This document shows, piece by piece, positions 1 through 7,446 of a DNA stretch of 37,887 nucleotides. Numbering within the stretch: the first letter of the stretch is position 1; every line of letters begins with the position of its first letter. Source of the stretch: Streptomyces sp. SolWspMP-5a-2 (lineage in GTDB: Bacteria > Actinomycetota > Actinomycetes > Streptomycetales > Streptomycetaceae); assembly GCF_900091845.1 (NCBI RefSeq), contig NZ_FMCI01000059.1, positions 1 through 37,887 on the forward strand, read 5' to 3'. A model generated the notes under the pieces. That model was not told the origin of the DNA, ran no database searches, and was given only the letters and a program-made list of their open reading frames with translations. Position numbers and translations under genes: made by a program.

Positions 1-102
1 CGCGCGCTCGGCGCGCTCCAGTCGGGCACGGCGGCCGCCCGCGCGGAGTCCGGCCGACAGGGCGACGACCAGGGCGACTTCGAGCAGGGAGCGGCACGAT
101 GA
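1..102 (+). CDS. C-terminal end of conservon sensor kinase (CvnA-like), truncated by window edge
   Basis: Only the last 33 codons are present, read in the frame that starts at base 1 and ends with TGA at 100-102. The tail is Gln/Gly/Asp/Ala-rich and low in complexity, with no domain left to recognise. I assign it to the CvnA sensor histidine kinase because the next genes are, in order, a roadblock protein, a DUF742 protein, a small GTPase and a P450, which is the standard conservon order in Streptomyces, and because CvnA proteins usually carry long disordered C-terminal tails. Its stop overlaps the ATG of the next gene (ATGA at 99-102), so the two are probably translationally coupled. The kinase identity is inferred from context; the partial reading frame is seen directly. 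Confidence 0.6.
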   Translation, partial: RALGALQSGTAAARAESGRQGDDQGDFEQGAAR

Positions 103-521
103 CCAGCCGTCAGACGGGCGACACGGCGTGGGTGCTCGACCCGATACTCCAGGTGCCGCACGTGGTGGCGGCCGTCCTGCTGACCAGGGACGGCCTCGTC
201 ACCGGGTACACGGACGCGCTCTCCCGGGCGTCCGCCGAGCGGGTGGCCGCGATCACCAGCACCGTGCAGGGCGCGGCCCGCACCGCGGCCGCCGCGTTCG
301 CCGACCGGGACAGCGCCGAGGTGCGCCAGGTGGTGATCGAGACGGACCACGGCTATGTCCTGATCGTGCCGACCGCCCACGGCACCTGTGTGGCGGCCTA
401 CGGTTCGGGCGAGGTCCGCCTCGACCTGCTGGCGCACCGGGTGCACTCCCAGGTGGCGCGGGTGGGCGAGAAGGCGATGGGCGCGGCGCCCCGGAGCGCC
501 GACGGCGGCGCGTCGGCATGA
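99..521 (+). CDS. cvnB: Roadblock/LC7 domain protein of a conservon (CvnB)
   Basis: This is a 140-residue protein, the usual size for CvnB. It has the roadblock/LC7 pattern: an N-terminal helix, a central strand pair around VVAAVLLTRDGLVTGY (about residues 23-38), a helix rich in Ala, and a second strand VVIETDHGYVLIVPT (about 77-91). Roadblock proteins of this type act with a small GTPase as a GTPase-activating or scaffold partner; in characterised conservons CvnB belongs to a membrane-associated complex with the kinase CvnA and the GTPase CvnD. The start ATG at 99 overlaps the upstream stop, and its own TGA (519-521) overlaps the ATG of cvnC (518). This supports one translationally coupled operon. 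The conservon's number in any reference strain cannot be told from this sequence. Confidence 0.93.
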   Translation: MTSRQTGDTAWVLDPILQVPHVVAAVLLTRDGLVTGYTDALSRASAERVAAITSTVQGAARTAAAAFADRDSAEVRQVVIETDHGYVLIVPTAHGTCVAAYGSGEVRLDLLAHRVHSQVARVGEKAMGAAPRSADGGASA

Positions 522-877
522 CGGGCCGCCGTGGCGGCCGCCCCCTGGTCCCCGCGTACCTGTCGACCGGCGGCCTGGCCGGACCCGGCCGGGCCCGGCT
601 GGACCGCCTGTCGGTCCTCAGCGCCGCCCCCGCGCCGCGTCCCGCCGACCTCCCGGCGGCCCAACTGGCGCTCCTCGACGTCCTGGACGGCGGTTCGCTG
701 ACGGTGGTGGAGGCGGCGGCGCTGCTGCGGCTCCCGGTGTCGGCGCTCCAGGCGCTCGCCGCGGCGCTCCTCGACCGCGAACTGCTGCTGTCCCGGCCGC
801 CGGTGCCGCCCGCCGAACGGTTCGACCCCGACCTGCTGAAGAGAGTCGCCGATGGTCTCCGCTCCCTCAGGCAGTAG
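518..877 (+). CDS. cvnC: DUF742 protein of a conservon (CvnC)
   Basis: This is a 119-residue protein beginning MTGRRGGRPLVPAYLSTGG. The RPLVPAY-like opening followed by a Leu/Ala-rich winged-helix-like segment (SLTVVEAAALLRLPVSALQA, about residues 62-81) is typical of DUF742 proteins, which always sit between the roadblock and GTPase genes in conservons. The C-terminus FDPDLLKRVADGLRSL is close to the family's usual ending, in which the Leu-Lys-Arg-Val-hydrophobic helix is conserved. The start ATG (518) overlaps the cvnB stop, and its last 26 bases overlap the start of cvnD. The biochemical role is poorly defined; DNA-binding or adaptor functions have been suggested from fold only. Confidence 0.92.
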   Translation: MTGRRGGRPLVPAYLSTGGLAGPGRARLDRLSVLSAAPAPRPADLPAAQLALLDVLDGGSLTVVEAAALLRLPVSALQALAAALLDRELLLSRPPVPPAERFDPDLLKRVADGLRSLRQ

Positions 878-1457
878 CGGCGTCCATCTGCCGGACACCG
901 CGGGCGACCTGGTGAAGATCCTGGTCGCGGGCCCGTTCGGGGTGGGCAAGACGACCCTGATCGACTCGGTGTCCGAGATCCGGCCGCTGCACACCGAGGA
1001 GCGGCTGACCGAGGCGTCCGCGCCCACCGACGACCTGGACGGGGTGCGGGAGAAGACCACGACGACCGTCGCGGTCGACTTCGGCCGGATCAGCCTGCCG
1101 GACGGTGTGGTGCTGTACCTGTTCGGCGCCCCCGGGCAGGCGCGCTTCCGGCCGCTGTGGGACGACCTCGCGCACGGCGCGCTGGGGGCGCTGGTGCTGG
1201 TCGACAGCCGCCGCGTCGACGCCTCGTTCGACGCGCTGGAGCTGGTGGAGGAGACCGGGCTGCCGTACGCGGTCGCCTTCAACGCCTTCCCGGACGCGCC
1301 CCGCCATCACACCCCCGCCCAGTTGCGCGCGGCGCTCGACCTGGAACCGGCGACGCCGATGGTCACCTGCGACGCGCGCGACGCCGCCTCCTCGCTCGGC
1401 GCGCTGCTCGCCCTCGTGCAGCGCCTCGTCGACCGCCACCCCTCGGAGCCCAGGTGA
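852..1457 (+). CDS. cvnD: Small ATP/GTP-binding protein of a conservon (CvnD)
   Basis: This is a 201-residue Ras-like P-loop protein. The Walker A motif GPFGVGKTT is at residues 27-35, the switch I/G2 region contains the conserved KTTTTVAVDFGR stretch (about 72-83), and the G3 position reads FGAPGQARF. The N/TKxD guanine-specificity motif is replaced by an FNAFPDA-type sequence, as is usual for CvnD proteins, so the base preference cannot be read from sequence. In characterised conservons the GTPase acts with CvnB at the membrane as a signalling switch. The ATG at 852 gives a 26-bp overlap with cvnC. The TGA at 1455-1457 overlaps the GTG start of the P450, so the P450 belongs to the same coupled operon. 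Confidence 0.94.
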   Translation: MVSAPSGSSGVHLPDTAGDLVKILVAGPFGVGKTTLIDSVSEIRPLHTEERLTEASAPTDDLDGVREKTTTTVAVDFGRISLPDGVVLYLFGAPGQARFRPLWDDLAHGALGALVLVDSRRVDASFDALELVEETGLPYAVAFNAFPDAPRHHTPAQLRAALDLEPATPMVTCDARDAASSLGALLALVQRLVDRHPSEPR

Positions 1458-2692
1458 CCACGTATCCCCCCGGCAGGCAGGACTTCTCGCGTTCGGTGCC
1501 CGTGCGGCTGTGGGAGGACGGCTTCGCCCGCGACCCGGCGCCCTACTACGCGGCGCTGCGCTCCCAGGGCCCGGTCGGGTGGGCGGAGTTGGCGCCGGGG
1601 GTGCCCGCCTACGTGATCACCGACCGGCGGGCGGCGCTGCGGCTGCTCGGCGACGAGGAGGCGTTCTCGCACGATCCCCGGCCGTGGGAGTCGACGGTCC
1701 CGGACGACTCGCCGGTGCTCGGGATGATGCGGTGGCGGCCCAACTCCCTGTTCTCGGACGGCGCCGACCACCTGCGCTACCGCACCTCGCTGATCGACAC
1801 CTTCGGGCGGATCGAGCCGCACGACCTGCGGGCCCGGGTGCACCGGGCGGTGCGGGTGCTGGTGGGCCGGATCGGGCCGCGCGGCGAGGCCGACCTGGTG
1901 GCCGACTTCGCCCGGCCGCTGATGGCGCTGGTGTTCAACAGCCTCTTCGGGATGCCGGACAGCCGCGGTGAGCGGCTCGACGCGGCGCTCGGGAAGATGG
2001 TGGAGGGCGGGGCGCGGGCCGCGGCGGGCGAGGCGGAGTTCGGCGGCTACGTGCTGGAGCTGATCGCCGCCAAGTCCCAGGAGCGCGGCGACGACCTGCC
2101 GAGCTGGCTGCTCGATCACCCGGCCGGGCTGACCCCGGAGGAGGTCACCTGGCAGGTGTTCCTCACCCTCGGCGCGGGTCACGAGCCCACCGCGAACCTG
2201 GTCGCCAACGCGCTCTCCAGGATCCTCGGCGACGCCCGCTCCTACGCGACCCTCGCCTCGGGCGCGCGCCCGGTGGCGGACGCCGTCACCGAGGTGCTGC
2301 GCCACGAGACGCCGCTCGCCAACTACGGCATCCACTACGCGCGCCGCCCGGTGACCTTCCACGGGGCGTGGATCAGGGCCGCGGTGCCGGTGGTGATCTC
2401 CTACGGGGCGCTGGCGCACTTCGCCGAGCGGGACGGCAGCGGCGGCGGGCACCCCCAGGACGCCTCGCACCTGTCCTGGTCGGCGGGCCCGCACGCCTGC
2501 CCGGTGCGGCAGCACACGCTGCTCATCGCGACCGAGGCGATCGAGCGGCTCACCCAGTGGCTGCCCGATCTGGAGCCCGTCCTGCCGCGCGAGCGGCTCA
2601 CCTGGCGCCCGGGGCCTTTCCACCGCTCCCTCACCGCGCTGCCCGTGCGGTTCGCCCCCCGCTCCCCCGACCGGCCCGTGGACCTGCCGTGA
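1454..2692 (+). CDS. Cytochrome P450 associated with the conservon (CvnE-type)
   Basis: This is a 412-residue P450 starting at GTG 1454, which overlaps the cvnD stop (GTGA). The I-helix oxygen-binding segment is GAGHEPT (residues 240-246), the K-helix ExxR is EVLR (280-283), and the haem ligand is Cys349 in SWSAGPHACPVR. The haem loop departs from the FGxGxHxCxG consensus: Trp-Ser replace Phe-Gly before AGPHAC, and Pro follows the Cys where Gly is usual. Conservon-linked P450s of families such as CYP156/CYP157 are known for unusual P450 signature motifs; CYP157 members often lack ExxR, but this one keeps it. The electron donor is not encoded here. Substrate is unknown. A short hairpin follows the stop at 2704-2718. 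Confidence 0.93.
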   Translation: MTTYPPGRQDFSRSVPVRLWEDGFARDPAPYYAALRSQGPVGWAELAPGVPAYVITDRRAALRLLGDEEAFSHDPRPWESTVPDDSPVLGMMRWRPNSLFSDGADHLRYRTSLIDTFGRIEPHDLRARVHRAVRVLVGRIGPRGEADLVADFARPLMALVFNSLFGMPDSRGERLDAALGKMVEGGARAAAGEAEFGGYVLELIAAKSQERGDDLPSWLLDHPAGLTPEEVTWQVFLTLGAGHEPTANLVANALSRILGDARSYATLASGARPVADAVTEVLRHETPLANYGIHYARRPVTFHGAWIRAAVPVVISYGALAHFAERDGSGGGHPQDASHLSWSAGPHACPVRQHTLLIATEAIERLTQWLPDLEPVLPRERLTWRPGPFHRSLTALPVRFAPRSPDRPVDLP

Positions 2693-2703
2693 GCCTCCCC
2701 CGG

Positions 2704-2718
2704 CGCGGGTCGCCCGCG
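2704..2718 (+). terminator. Short hairpin after the conservon operon
   Basis: A perfect 6-bp stem (CGCGGG/CCCGCG) with a 3-nt loop lies 12 nt after the P450 stop codon. There is no T tract, as is common in actinomycetes. The rest of 2719-2867, between this operon and the convergent PucR-type gene, holds only weak GC hairpins. Confidence 0.35.
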
Positions 2719-2867
2719 GCCGCCGGCAGGTCCCGGTGCGGCCCTGGGTGTGCACGCGGGGGTCGACCGGTCCCCCGTCCCGGTCGCGCCCCCGCGTTCC
2801 CCCGAAGGTATGCCGGGGCCCGCGTACGGGGGTAGCGCACCGGTGCCCGCTGCCGGGGCCGCGGGGC

Positions 2868-4376
2868 TCACCCGTGCACAGGTGCGTCCGGCGGGCCCGG
2901 GTTTGTCCGGGGCAGCGCGGGCGGATCGAGGGCGCCGAGGGCGAGATGGGCGAGGACGACCTCGTACAGGTCGCTGCCGCCCGCGAGGAGCTGGCGTTCC
3001 AGGACGGGCTCGGCGGCGCGGACGTGTTCGCGGACCGTCTGCGGGTGCATCCCGAGCCGCTGCGCGCCCCGTTCGGCGTTGCCGCCCCCGGCGATCCAGC
3101 CGCGGAGGGTGCGCCGCAGGTCCCGGGCGTCCGGGTCGAGGCGGCCGAGGAGCGCGTCCGCCCAGGCCCGCAGCGCGTCCCCGGCCAGCAGGTCGGTGAG
3201 GTGGACGGGGGCGGTGTCCGAGGGGGCCGGGGCGTCCCGTCCGGCCTCCGCGTTGAGGGCCAGGTGGACGACGGCGCGGACGGTGAGGTCGGTGAGGTCC
3301 GCGCCGACGAGCGCTTCCGCGCGTTCCATGCGGGCGCGGACCGTGTTGCGGCTGACGCCCATGATCTTGGCGGCGCTGACGGCCGTGAACTCCAGGCCGA
3401 GCCGGGTGGTGGCGAGGAGTTCGGCGCGGGTGTGGTGGGCCAGCCGGTCGAGCGGGCGCAGCAGCCGGGTGGCCCACCGGTGGAGGGCGTCGGGGTCCAT
3501 CAGGCGTTCGGGGTGGGTGCGTTCGGCGTAGACGGCCTGCTGGTCGGGGCGGAAGCGGGCGACGGCGAGGGCGCTGACGGCCTGGCCGTAGGCGGTGGCG
3601 GTGCGGGCGAGGCTCTGCGGGGCGCTGCCGCCGAGGTAGGTGCCCGGCCGCCGTCCGGCCACGGTGCGCAGTTGGTCGCCCGCCGCGTCGCGCGGGGTGA
3701 CGACGATGACGTGCCGGTCGACGGCCGGGCAGCGGACCACCAGGGCGTGGTCGCGGGTGGCGTTCAGGCACTCCTCGGCGATCCGGTCGCGTTCGCGCGC
3801 GTACCCCTCCAGGACGTAGACGCAGGCGGTGTCGGTGTCGAGCAGGCCCGGCCAGAGTCCGGCGGCGACCCGGCGGGCGGAGACGGTGTCCTCGACCATG
3901 AGCAGTTGCAGGATGGCGAGCCGCAGGTCGGCGGTGGCCCGGCGCAGGCGCTGTCCGGCGGTGGCGGTGCCCCGTGCGGCGAGGAGCAGTTCGAGCACCG
4001 GGGCGGCGCGGGCGACGATGTCGGCGCAGCGCCGGTCGAAGGGGTCGGCGCGGTCGACGGCGAGCACGGCGGCGGTGCCGGGGTGGGTGACGCGGACCAG
4101 CCGCTGGTGGCGTCCGCGCTCCTCCCAGGAGGCGGCCGCGATCCGTCCGGAGGCCAGGTCGGCGAGGAGGGCGCGGTCGACCGGGAGCGGGGGTCCGGCG
4201 AGGGCGGCGCCCGAACCGTCCAGCAGGCAGGCGCGTCCGCCCACCGCGTCCGCGAGCCAGGCGACGACCTTGCCGGGGTCGCGCCCGCCGGGCCGGAGCT
4301 GGTCGAGGAGTTCTCTGGCCCAGGTGTCGCCTCCGGGGTCCGGCGGGCGCCGGTCCCCGTCCTGCCGGCCGGTCAT
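2868..4376 (-). CDS. PucR-type transcriptional regulator with two C-terminal HTH modules
   Basis: This is a 502-residue regulator. Residues ~30-130 look like a degenerate GAF/PucR-N sensory region, and ~150-290 resemble the central GGDEF-like domain of CdaR/PucR proteins. The first helix-turn-helix lies around 330-365 (AVSAAKIMGVSRNTVRARM). A second, related module follows around 425-465 (NAERGAQRLGMHPQTVREHV). Most PucR-family proteins have one C-terminal HTH_30 domain, so the duplication is notable. I chose ATG 4376 because GGGAG lies 8 nt upstream on the minus strand; an upstream in-frame start would add 19 residues with no ribosome site. The gene converges on the conservon and diverges from the YciO gene at 4517, leaving 140 bp for both promoters. 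The ligand is unknown. Confidence 0.88.
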   Translation of the reverse strand: MTGRQDGDRRPPDPGGDTWARELLDQLRPGGRDPGKVVAWLADAVGGRACLLDGSGAALAGPPLPVDRALLADLASGRIAAASWEERGRHQRLVRVTHPGTAAVLAVDRADPFDRRCADIVARAAPVLELLLAARGTATAGQRLRRATADLRLAILQLLMVEDTVSARRVAAGLWPGLLDTDTACVYVLEGYARERDRIAEECLNATRDHALVVRCPAVDRHVIVVTPRDAAGDQLRTVAGRRPGTYLGGSAPQSLARTATAYGQAVSALAVARFRPDQQAVYAERTHPERLMDPDALHRWATRLLRPLDRLAHHTRAELLATTRLGLEFTAVSAAKIMGVSRNTVRARMERAEALVGADLTDLTVRAVVHLALNAEAGRDAPAPSDTAPVHLTDLLAGDALRAWADALLGRLDPDARDLRRTLRGWIAGGGNAERGAQRLGMHPQTVREHVRAAEPVLERQLLAGGSDLYEVVLAHLALGALDPPALPRTNPGPPDAPVHG

Positions 4377-4504
4377 GTCGGCGTCTCCCGTCCGTCGGGT
4401 CGAGCGCGGGTGCGCCCGGGGACGGTACCCCACCGGGCCCGCGCGGCGACCGGGCGGAGCGGGGCGTGGGACGCCTCCCGGATGGCGTTGTCCGGCCGAC
4501 GCAA

Positions 4505-4510
4505 TAGGCT
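4505..4510 (+). promoter_or_regulatory. Putative -10 hexamer of a leaderless promoter for the YciO gene
   Basis: TAGGCT ends 6 nt before ATG 4517, so transcription would begin at or next to the start codon. No Shine-Dalgarno sequence is correctly spaced. No convincing -35 is visible, so this is an inference from spacing. Confidence 0.4.
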
Positions 4511-4516
4511 CGGTGG

Positions 4517-5137
4517 ATGGCCAAGTACTTCGACGTGCACCCGGACAACCCCCAGCAGCGCACCATCAACCAGGTCGCCGACCTCATCCGCGCGGACGCC
4601 CTCGTCGCGTACCCGACCGACTCCTGCTACGCGCTGGGATGCCGGCTGGGCAGCAGGGACGGCATCGACCGGATCCGCTCGATCCGGCGCCTGGACGACC
4701 GGCACCACTTCACGCTGGTGTGCCAGGACTTCGCCCAGCTGGGCCAGTTCGTGCGGATCGACAACGACGTGTTCCGGGCGATCAAGGCGTCCACGCCGGG
4801 CAGTTACACGTTCATCCTGCCCGCGACCCGTGAGGTGCCGCGGATGCTCCAGCACCCGAAGAAGAAGACCGTCGGGGTGCGCATCCCGGACCATGTGGTC
4901 ACCCAGGCGCTGCTGACGGAGCTGGGCGAGCCGCTGCTGTCCAGCACGCTGCTGCTGCCCGACGAGGAGGAGCCGCTGACCCAGGGCTGGGAGATCAAGG
5001 ACCGGCTCGACCACGTGCTGGACGCGGTGGTCGACTCCGGTGAGTGCGGCACGGAGCCGACGACGGTCATCGACTTCTCGGGCGGTGAGGCGGAGATCGT
5101 GCGGGTCGGCGCGGGGGACCCGGCGCGGTTCGAGTGA
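4517..5137 (+). CDS. L-threonylcarbamoyladenylate synthase-like protein (Sua5/YciO/YrdC family)
   Basis: This is a 206-residue single-domain protein of the YrdC fold. Diagnostic stretches are LVAYPTDSCYALGCRL (about residues 29-44), the KxR-type RSIRRLDDRHHFTLVC region (about 54-69), and SYTFILPATREVP followed by KKTVGVRIPDH (about 95-124). The length and the absence of a C-terminal Sua5 domain fit the YciO/YrdC subgroup. Family members make threonylcarbamoyl-AMP for the t6A37 modification of tRNA, or, in the YciO branch, carry related but less well-defined activity; PTDSCYALGC is closer to the YciO type, so I would not assume it is the essential tRNA enzyme. It stands alone, with no Tsa partners beside it, and the start lacks an SD sequence. 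Confidence 0.9.
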   Translation: MAKYFDVHPDNPQQRTINQVADLIRADALVAYPTDSCYALGCRLGSRDGIDRIRSIRRLDDRHHFTLVCQDFAQLGQFVRIDNDVFRAIKASTPGSYTFILPATREVPRMLQHPKKKTVGVRIPDHVVTQALLTELGEPLLSSTLLLPDEEEPLTQGWEIKDRLDHVLDAVVDSGECGTEPTTVIDFSGGEAEIVRVGAGDPARFE

Positions 5138-5260
5138 GCGTGCCGGGTCGGCGGCGGGGGCGCCCCGGGTCCGATGGGTGGTCCGTGCAACGATGTGCGC
5201 GGCCCGACCCCCACGGGCCGGCGACCCGTTCGCCGTCGACCGCGCCGAGAGGCACCAGCC

Positions 5261-6016
5261 ATGACCTCCGTACAGGGAACAGCCGTTGACATCACGACCG
5301 AGGACGGGGTCGCCGACGCGTATCTGGCCCACCCGGACGACGGCCTCCCGCACCCCGGTGTGCTGCTCTACCAGGACGCCTTCGGGCTGCGTCCGCATCT
5401 GCGGGCGATGGCCGACCGGCTCGCGTCCGCCGGGTACGCGGTGCTGGTGCCGAACCTGTTCTACCGGCACGGCCGCTCCCCGGTGTTCGACCTGCCGGAG
5501 TTCATCGACCCGGAGGCCCGTCCGGAGATCTTCCAGCAGATCGGTCCGGTGATGGGGGCGCTGACCCCGGAGCTCTCGGTGCGGGACGCGGGCGCCTATC
5601 TCGGCTGGCTGGCCGACTCGCCGCTGGTGGCGGACGGCCCGGTGGCGATCACCGGCTACTGCATGGGCGCGCGGGTCGCGCTCCTGACGGCCGGCAGTCA
5701 CCCGGACCGGGTCGCGGCGGCGGCCGGTTTCCACGGCGGGCGGCTGGCGACGGACCAGCCGGACAGCCCGCACCTGGTCGCCGGGAACATCACGGCGGAG
5801 CTGTACTTCGGTCACGCCGACGAGGACTCCTCGATGCCGCCCGAGCAGCAGCGGCTGCTGGCGGAGACGCTGACCGCGGCGGGGGTCAGGCACCGGTGCG
5901 AGGTGTATCCGGGTTCCCACCACGGCTACACGCAGGCGGACACCGCGGCCTACGACGAGAAGGGCGCGGAGCGGCACTGGGCGGCGCTGCTCGACCTGCT
6001 GGCGCGCACTTTCTGA
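5261..6016 (+). CDS. Dienelactone hydrolase family alpha/beta hydrolase
   Basis: This is a 251-residue alpha/beta hydrolase. The nucleophile elbow is GYCMGAR with Cys134, giving the Cys-His-Asp triad of dienelactone hydrolases. The acid is probably in the FGHADEDSSMP loop (about 186-196), and the base is one of His220/His221 in GSHHGYT. The conserved oxyanion and early strand region reads GVLLYQDAFGLRPHLRAMADRLA (in two overlapping parts). The family hydrolyses dienelactones in aromatic ring-cleavage pathways, but most actinomycete members are orphan esterases and there are no chlorocatechol genes here. The ATG at 5261 is preceded by GAGAGG 9 nt upstream; longer in-frame readings have no ribosome site. 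A strong hairpin follows the stop. Confidence 0.92.
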   Translation: MTSVQGTAVDITTEDGVADAYLAHPDDGLPHPGVLLYQDAFGLRPHLRAMADRLASAGYAVLVPNLFYRHGRSPVFDLPEFIDPEARPEIFQQIGPVMGALTPELSVRDAGAYLGWLADSPLVADGPVAITGYCMGARVALLTAGSHPDRVAAAAGFHGGRLATDQPDSPHLVAGNITAELYFGHADEDSSMPPEQQRLLAETLTAAGVRHRCEVYPGSHHGYTQADTAAYDEKGAERHWAALLDLLARTF

Positions 6017-6027
6017 CGTTCCGCCGA

Positions 6028-6059
6028 CGACGCCCACGGGTGATCTCCCGTGGGCGTCG
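6028..6059. terminator. Strong hairpin terminator after the dienelactone hydrolase gene
   Basis: A perfect 13-bp stem (CGACGCCCACGGG, 6028-6040, with its complement at 6047-6059) has a 6-nt loop, TGATCT. It starts 12 nt after the stop codon and lies upstream of the GH64 promoter, so it insulates the two transcription units. Confidence 0.85.
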
Positions 6060-6083
6060 CGGTGTTCGCACACGTTCCGCTTA

Positions 6084-6126
6084 TTGACATGCACGCAACT
6101 CCGATGCGACTTTGAGAGCGCTCTCA
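6084..6126 (+). promoter_or_regulatory. Promoter with LacI-type operator before the GH64 glucanase gene
   Basis: TTGACA at 6084-6089 is a perfect -35 hexamer. About 17-18 nt downstream lies a weak -10 (CGACTT/GACTTT, 6107-6113). The 14-bp perfect palindrome TGAGAGCGCTCTCA at 6113-6126 covers the predicted transcription start. It matches the form of LacI-family sugar-repressor sites in Streptomyces (the CebR box is TGGGAGCGCTCCCA). I infer repression that is lifted by an oligosaccharide, plausibly a beta-1,3-glucan product. No LacI-family gene lies in the window. Confidence 0.75.
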
Positions 6127-6181
6127 CAGAGGTACGGACCAATCCCCTCGGGTGATACCCCCACACACACGGAGGTGGAGC

Positions 6182-7381
6182 GTGCGACGAAAGCTCACGC
6201 GCCGTCTGCTGGCCCCGGCCGCGGCTGCCGCGCTGCTCACCGCGGTTCTTTCGGTACAGGCGCCCTCGTCCGCGGAGGCCGCGGTGCCCGCGACCATACC
6301 GCTCAAGATCACCAACAACTCGGGCCGCGGCGACGCCGTCTACGTCTACATCATCGGCACCCAGCTCTCCAACGGGCAGCAGGGCTGGGCGGACGCGAAC
6401 GGCACGTTCCACGCGTGGCCCGCCGGCGGCAACCCGCCGACCCCCGCGCCGGACGCGTCCATCGCGGGACCGGCCAACGGCCAGTCCAAGACCGTGCGGC
6501 TGCCGAAGTTCTCCGGCCGGGTCTACTTCTCCTACGGGCAGAAGCTGGTCTTCAAGCTGACCACCGGCGGACTGGTGCAGCCCGCCGTGCAGAACCCGAC
6601 CGACCCCAACCACGACATCCTCTTCAACTGGTCCGAGTACACGCTCAACGACGCCGGGCTCTGGCTCAACAGCACCCAGGTGGACATGTTCTCGGCGCCC
6701 TACGCGGTCGGCGTGCAGCGCTCCGACGGCACCACGACGACCACCGGGCACCTCAAGTCGGGCGGCTACAACGCGGTCCTCAACGACCTGCGCGGCCGCT
6801 CGGGCGGCTGGGCCGGGCTGGTGCAGACCCGCTCCGACGGCACGGTCCTCAGGGCGCTCGCCCCGGGCCACGGCATGGAGTCCGGCGCGCTGCCCGCGTC
6901 CGTGATGGACGACTACATCAACCGGGTCTGGCAGAAGTACGCGTCCTCGACCCTGACGGTGACGCCGTTCGGCGACCAGCCCAACACCAAGTACTTCGGC
7001 AAGGTGTCGGGCAACGTCATGAACTTCACCAACTCCTCGGGCGCGACCGTCACCAGCTTCCAGAAGCCGGACGCGGACAGCGTCTTCGGCTGCCACAAGC
7101 TGCTCGACGCGCCCAACGACCAGGTGCGCGGCCCGATCTCGCGCACCCTGTGCGCGGGCTACAACCGCACCACGCTGCTCACCAACACCAACCAGCCGGA
7201 CTCCTCGGACGCCGGGTTCTACAAGGACGCGGTGACCAACCAGTACGCCCGCGCCATCCACGCGCAGATGGCCGACGGCAAGGCGTACGCCTTCGCCTTC
7301 GACGACGTCGGCAACCACGAGTCGCTCGTCAACGACGGCAACCCGCAGCAGGCGAACCTGACCCTCGACCCCTTCAACTGA
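6182..7381 (+). CDS. Secreted GH64 beta-1,3-glucanase (laminaripentaose-producing type)
   Basis: This is a 399-residue secreted enzyme. A signal peptide with a basic start (RRKLTRRLL) and a hydrophobic core is probably cleaved after AEA near residue 34. The mature part starts PATIPLKITNNSGRG and holds GH64/thaumatin-like landmarks: VYVYIIGTQL, a Gly/Trp-rich strand region, DILFNWSEYTLN, PYAVGVQRSDG, and the C-terminal YAFAFDDVGNHESLVND. These endo-beta-1,3-glucanases release laminaripentaose from glucans such as fungal cell-wall glucan. No separate carbohydrate-binding module is attached. GTG 6182 was chosen because GGAGG lies 6 nt upstream (6171-6175); a GTG at 6152 would add 10 residues without a ribosome site. 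The gene has its own promoter and LacI-type operator and ends at a terminator shared with the convergent protease. Confidence 0.93.
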   Translation: MRRKLTRRLLAPAAAAALLTAVLSVQAPSSAEAAVPATIPLKITNNSGRGDAVYVYIIGTQLSNGQQGWADANGTFHAWPAGGNPPTPAPDASIAGPANGQSKTVRLPKFSGRVYFSYGQKLVFKLTTGGLVQPAVQNPTDPNHDILFNWSEYTLNDAGLWLNSTQVDMFSAPYAVGVQRSDGTTTTTGHLKSGGYNAVLNDLRGRSGGWAGLVQTRSDGTVLRALAPGHGMESGALPASVMDDYINRVWQKYASSTLTVTPFGDQPNTKYFGKVSGNVMNFTNSSGATVTSFQKPDADSVFGCHKLLDAPNDQVRGPISRTLCAGYNRTTLLTNTNQPDSSDAGFYKDAVTNQYARAIHAQMADGKAYAFAFDDVGNHESLVNDGNPQQANLTLDPFN

Positions 7382-7396
7382 CCCCGGCACACGCAC

Positions 7397-7431
7397 AGGG
7401 CCTCACCCCGTCCGACACGGGGTGAGGCCCT
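7397..7431. terminator. Bidirectional terminator between the glucanase and metalloprotease genes
   Basis: A perfect 15-bp stem (AGGGCCTCACCCCGT at 7397-7411, complement at 7417-7431) has a 5-nt loop, CCGAC. It lies 15 nt from each of the two convergent stop codons, so it can serve both genes. Confidence 0.9.
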
Positions 7432-7446
7432 TCGCCGTGCGGTGGG

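Noticed and set aside
2736..4916. Very long plus-strand open frame opposite the PucR-type gene
   Set aside because: It is the antisense of a real gene in a high-GC genome, with Gly/Val/Arg-rich translation and no domain.
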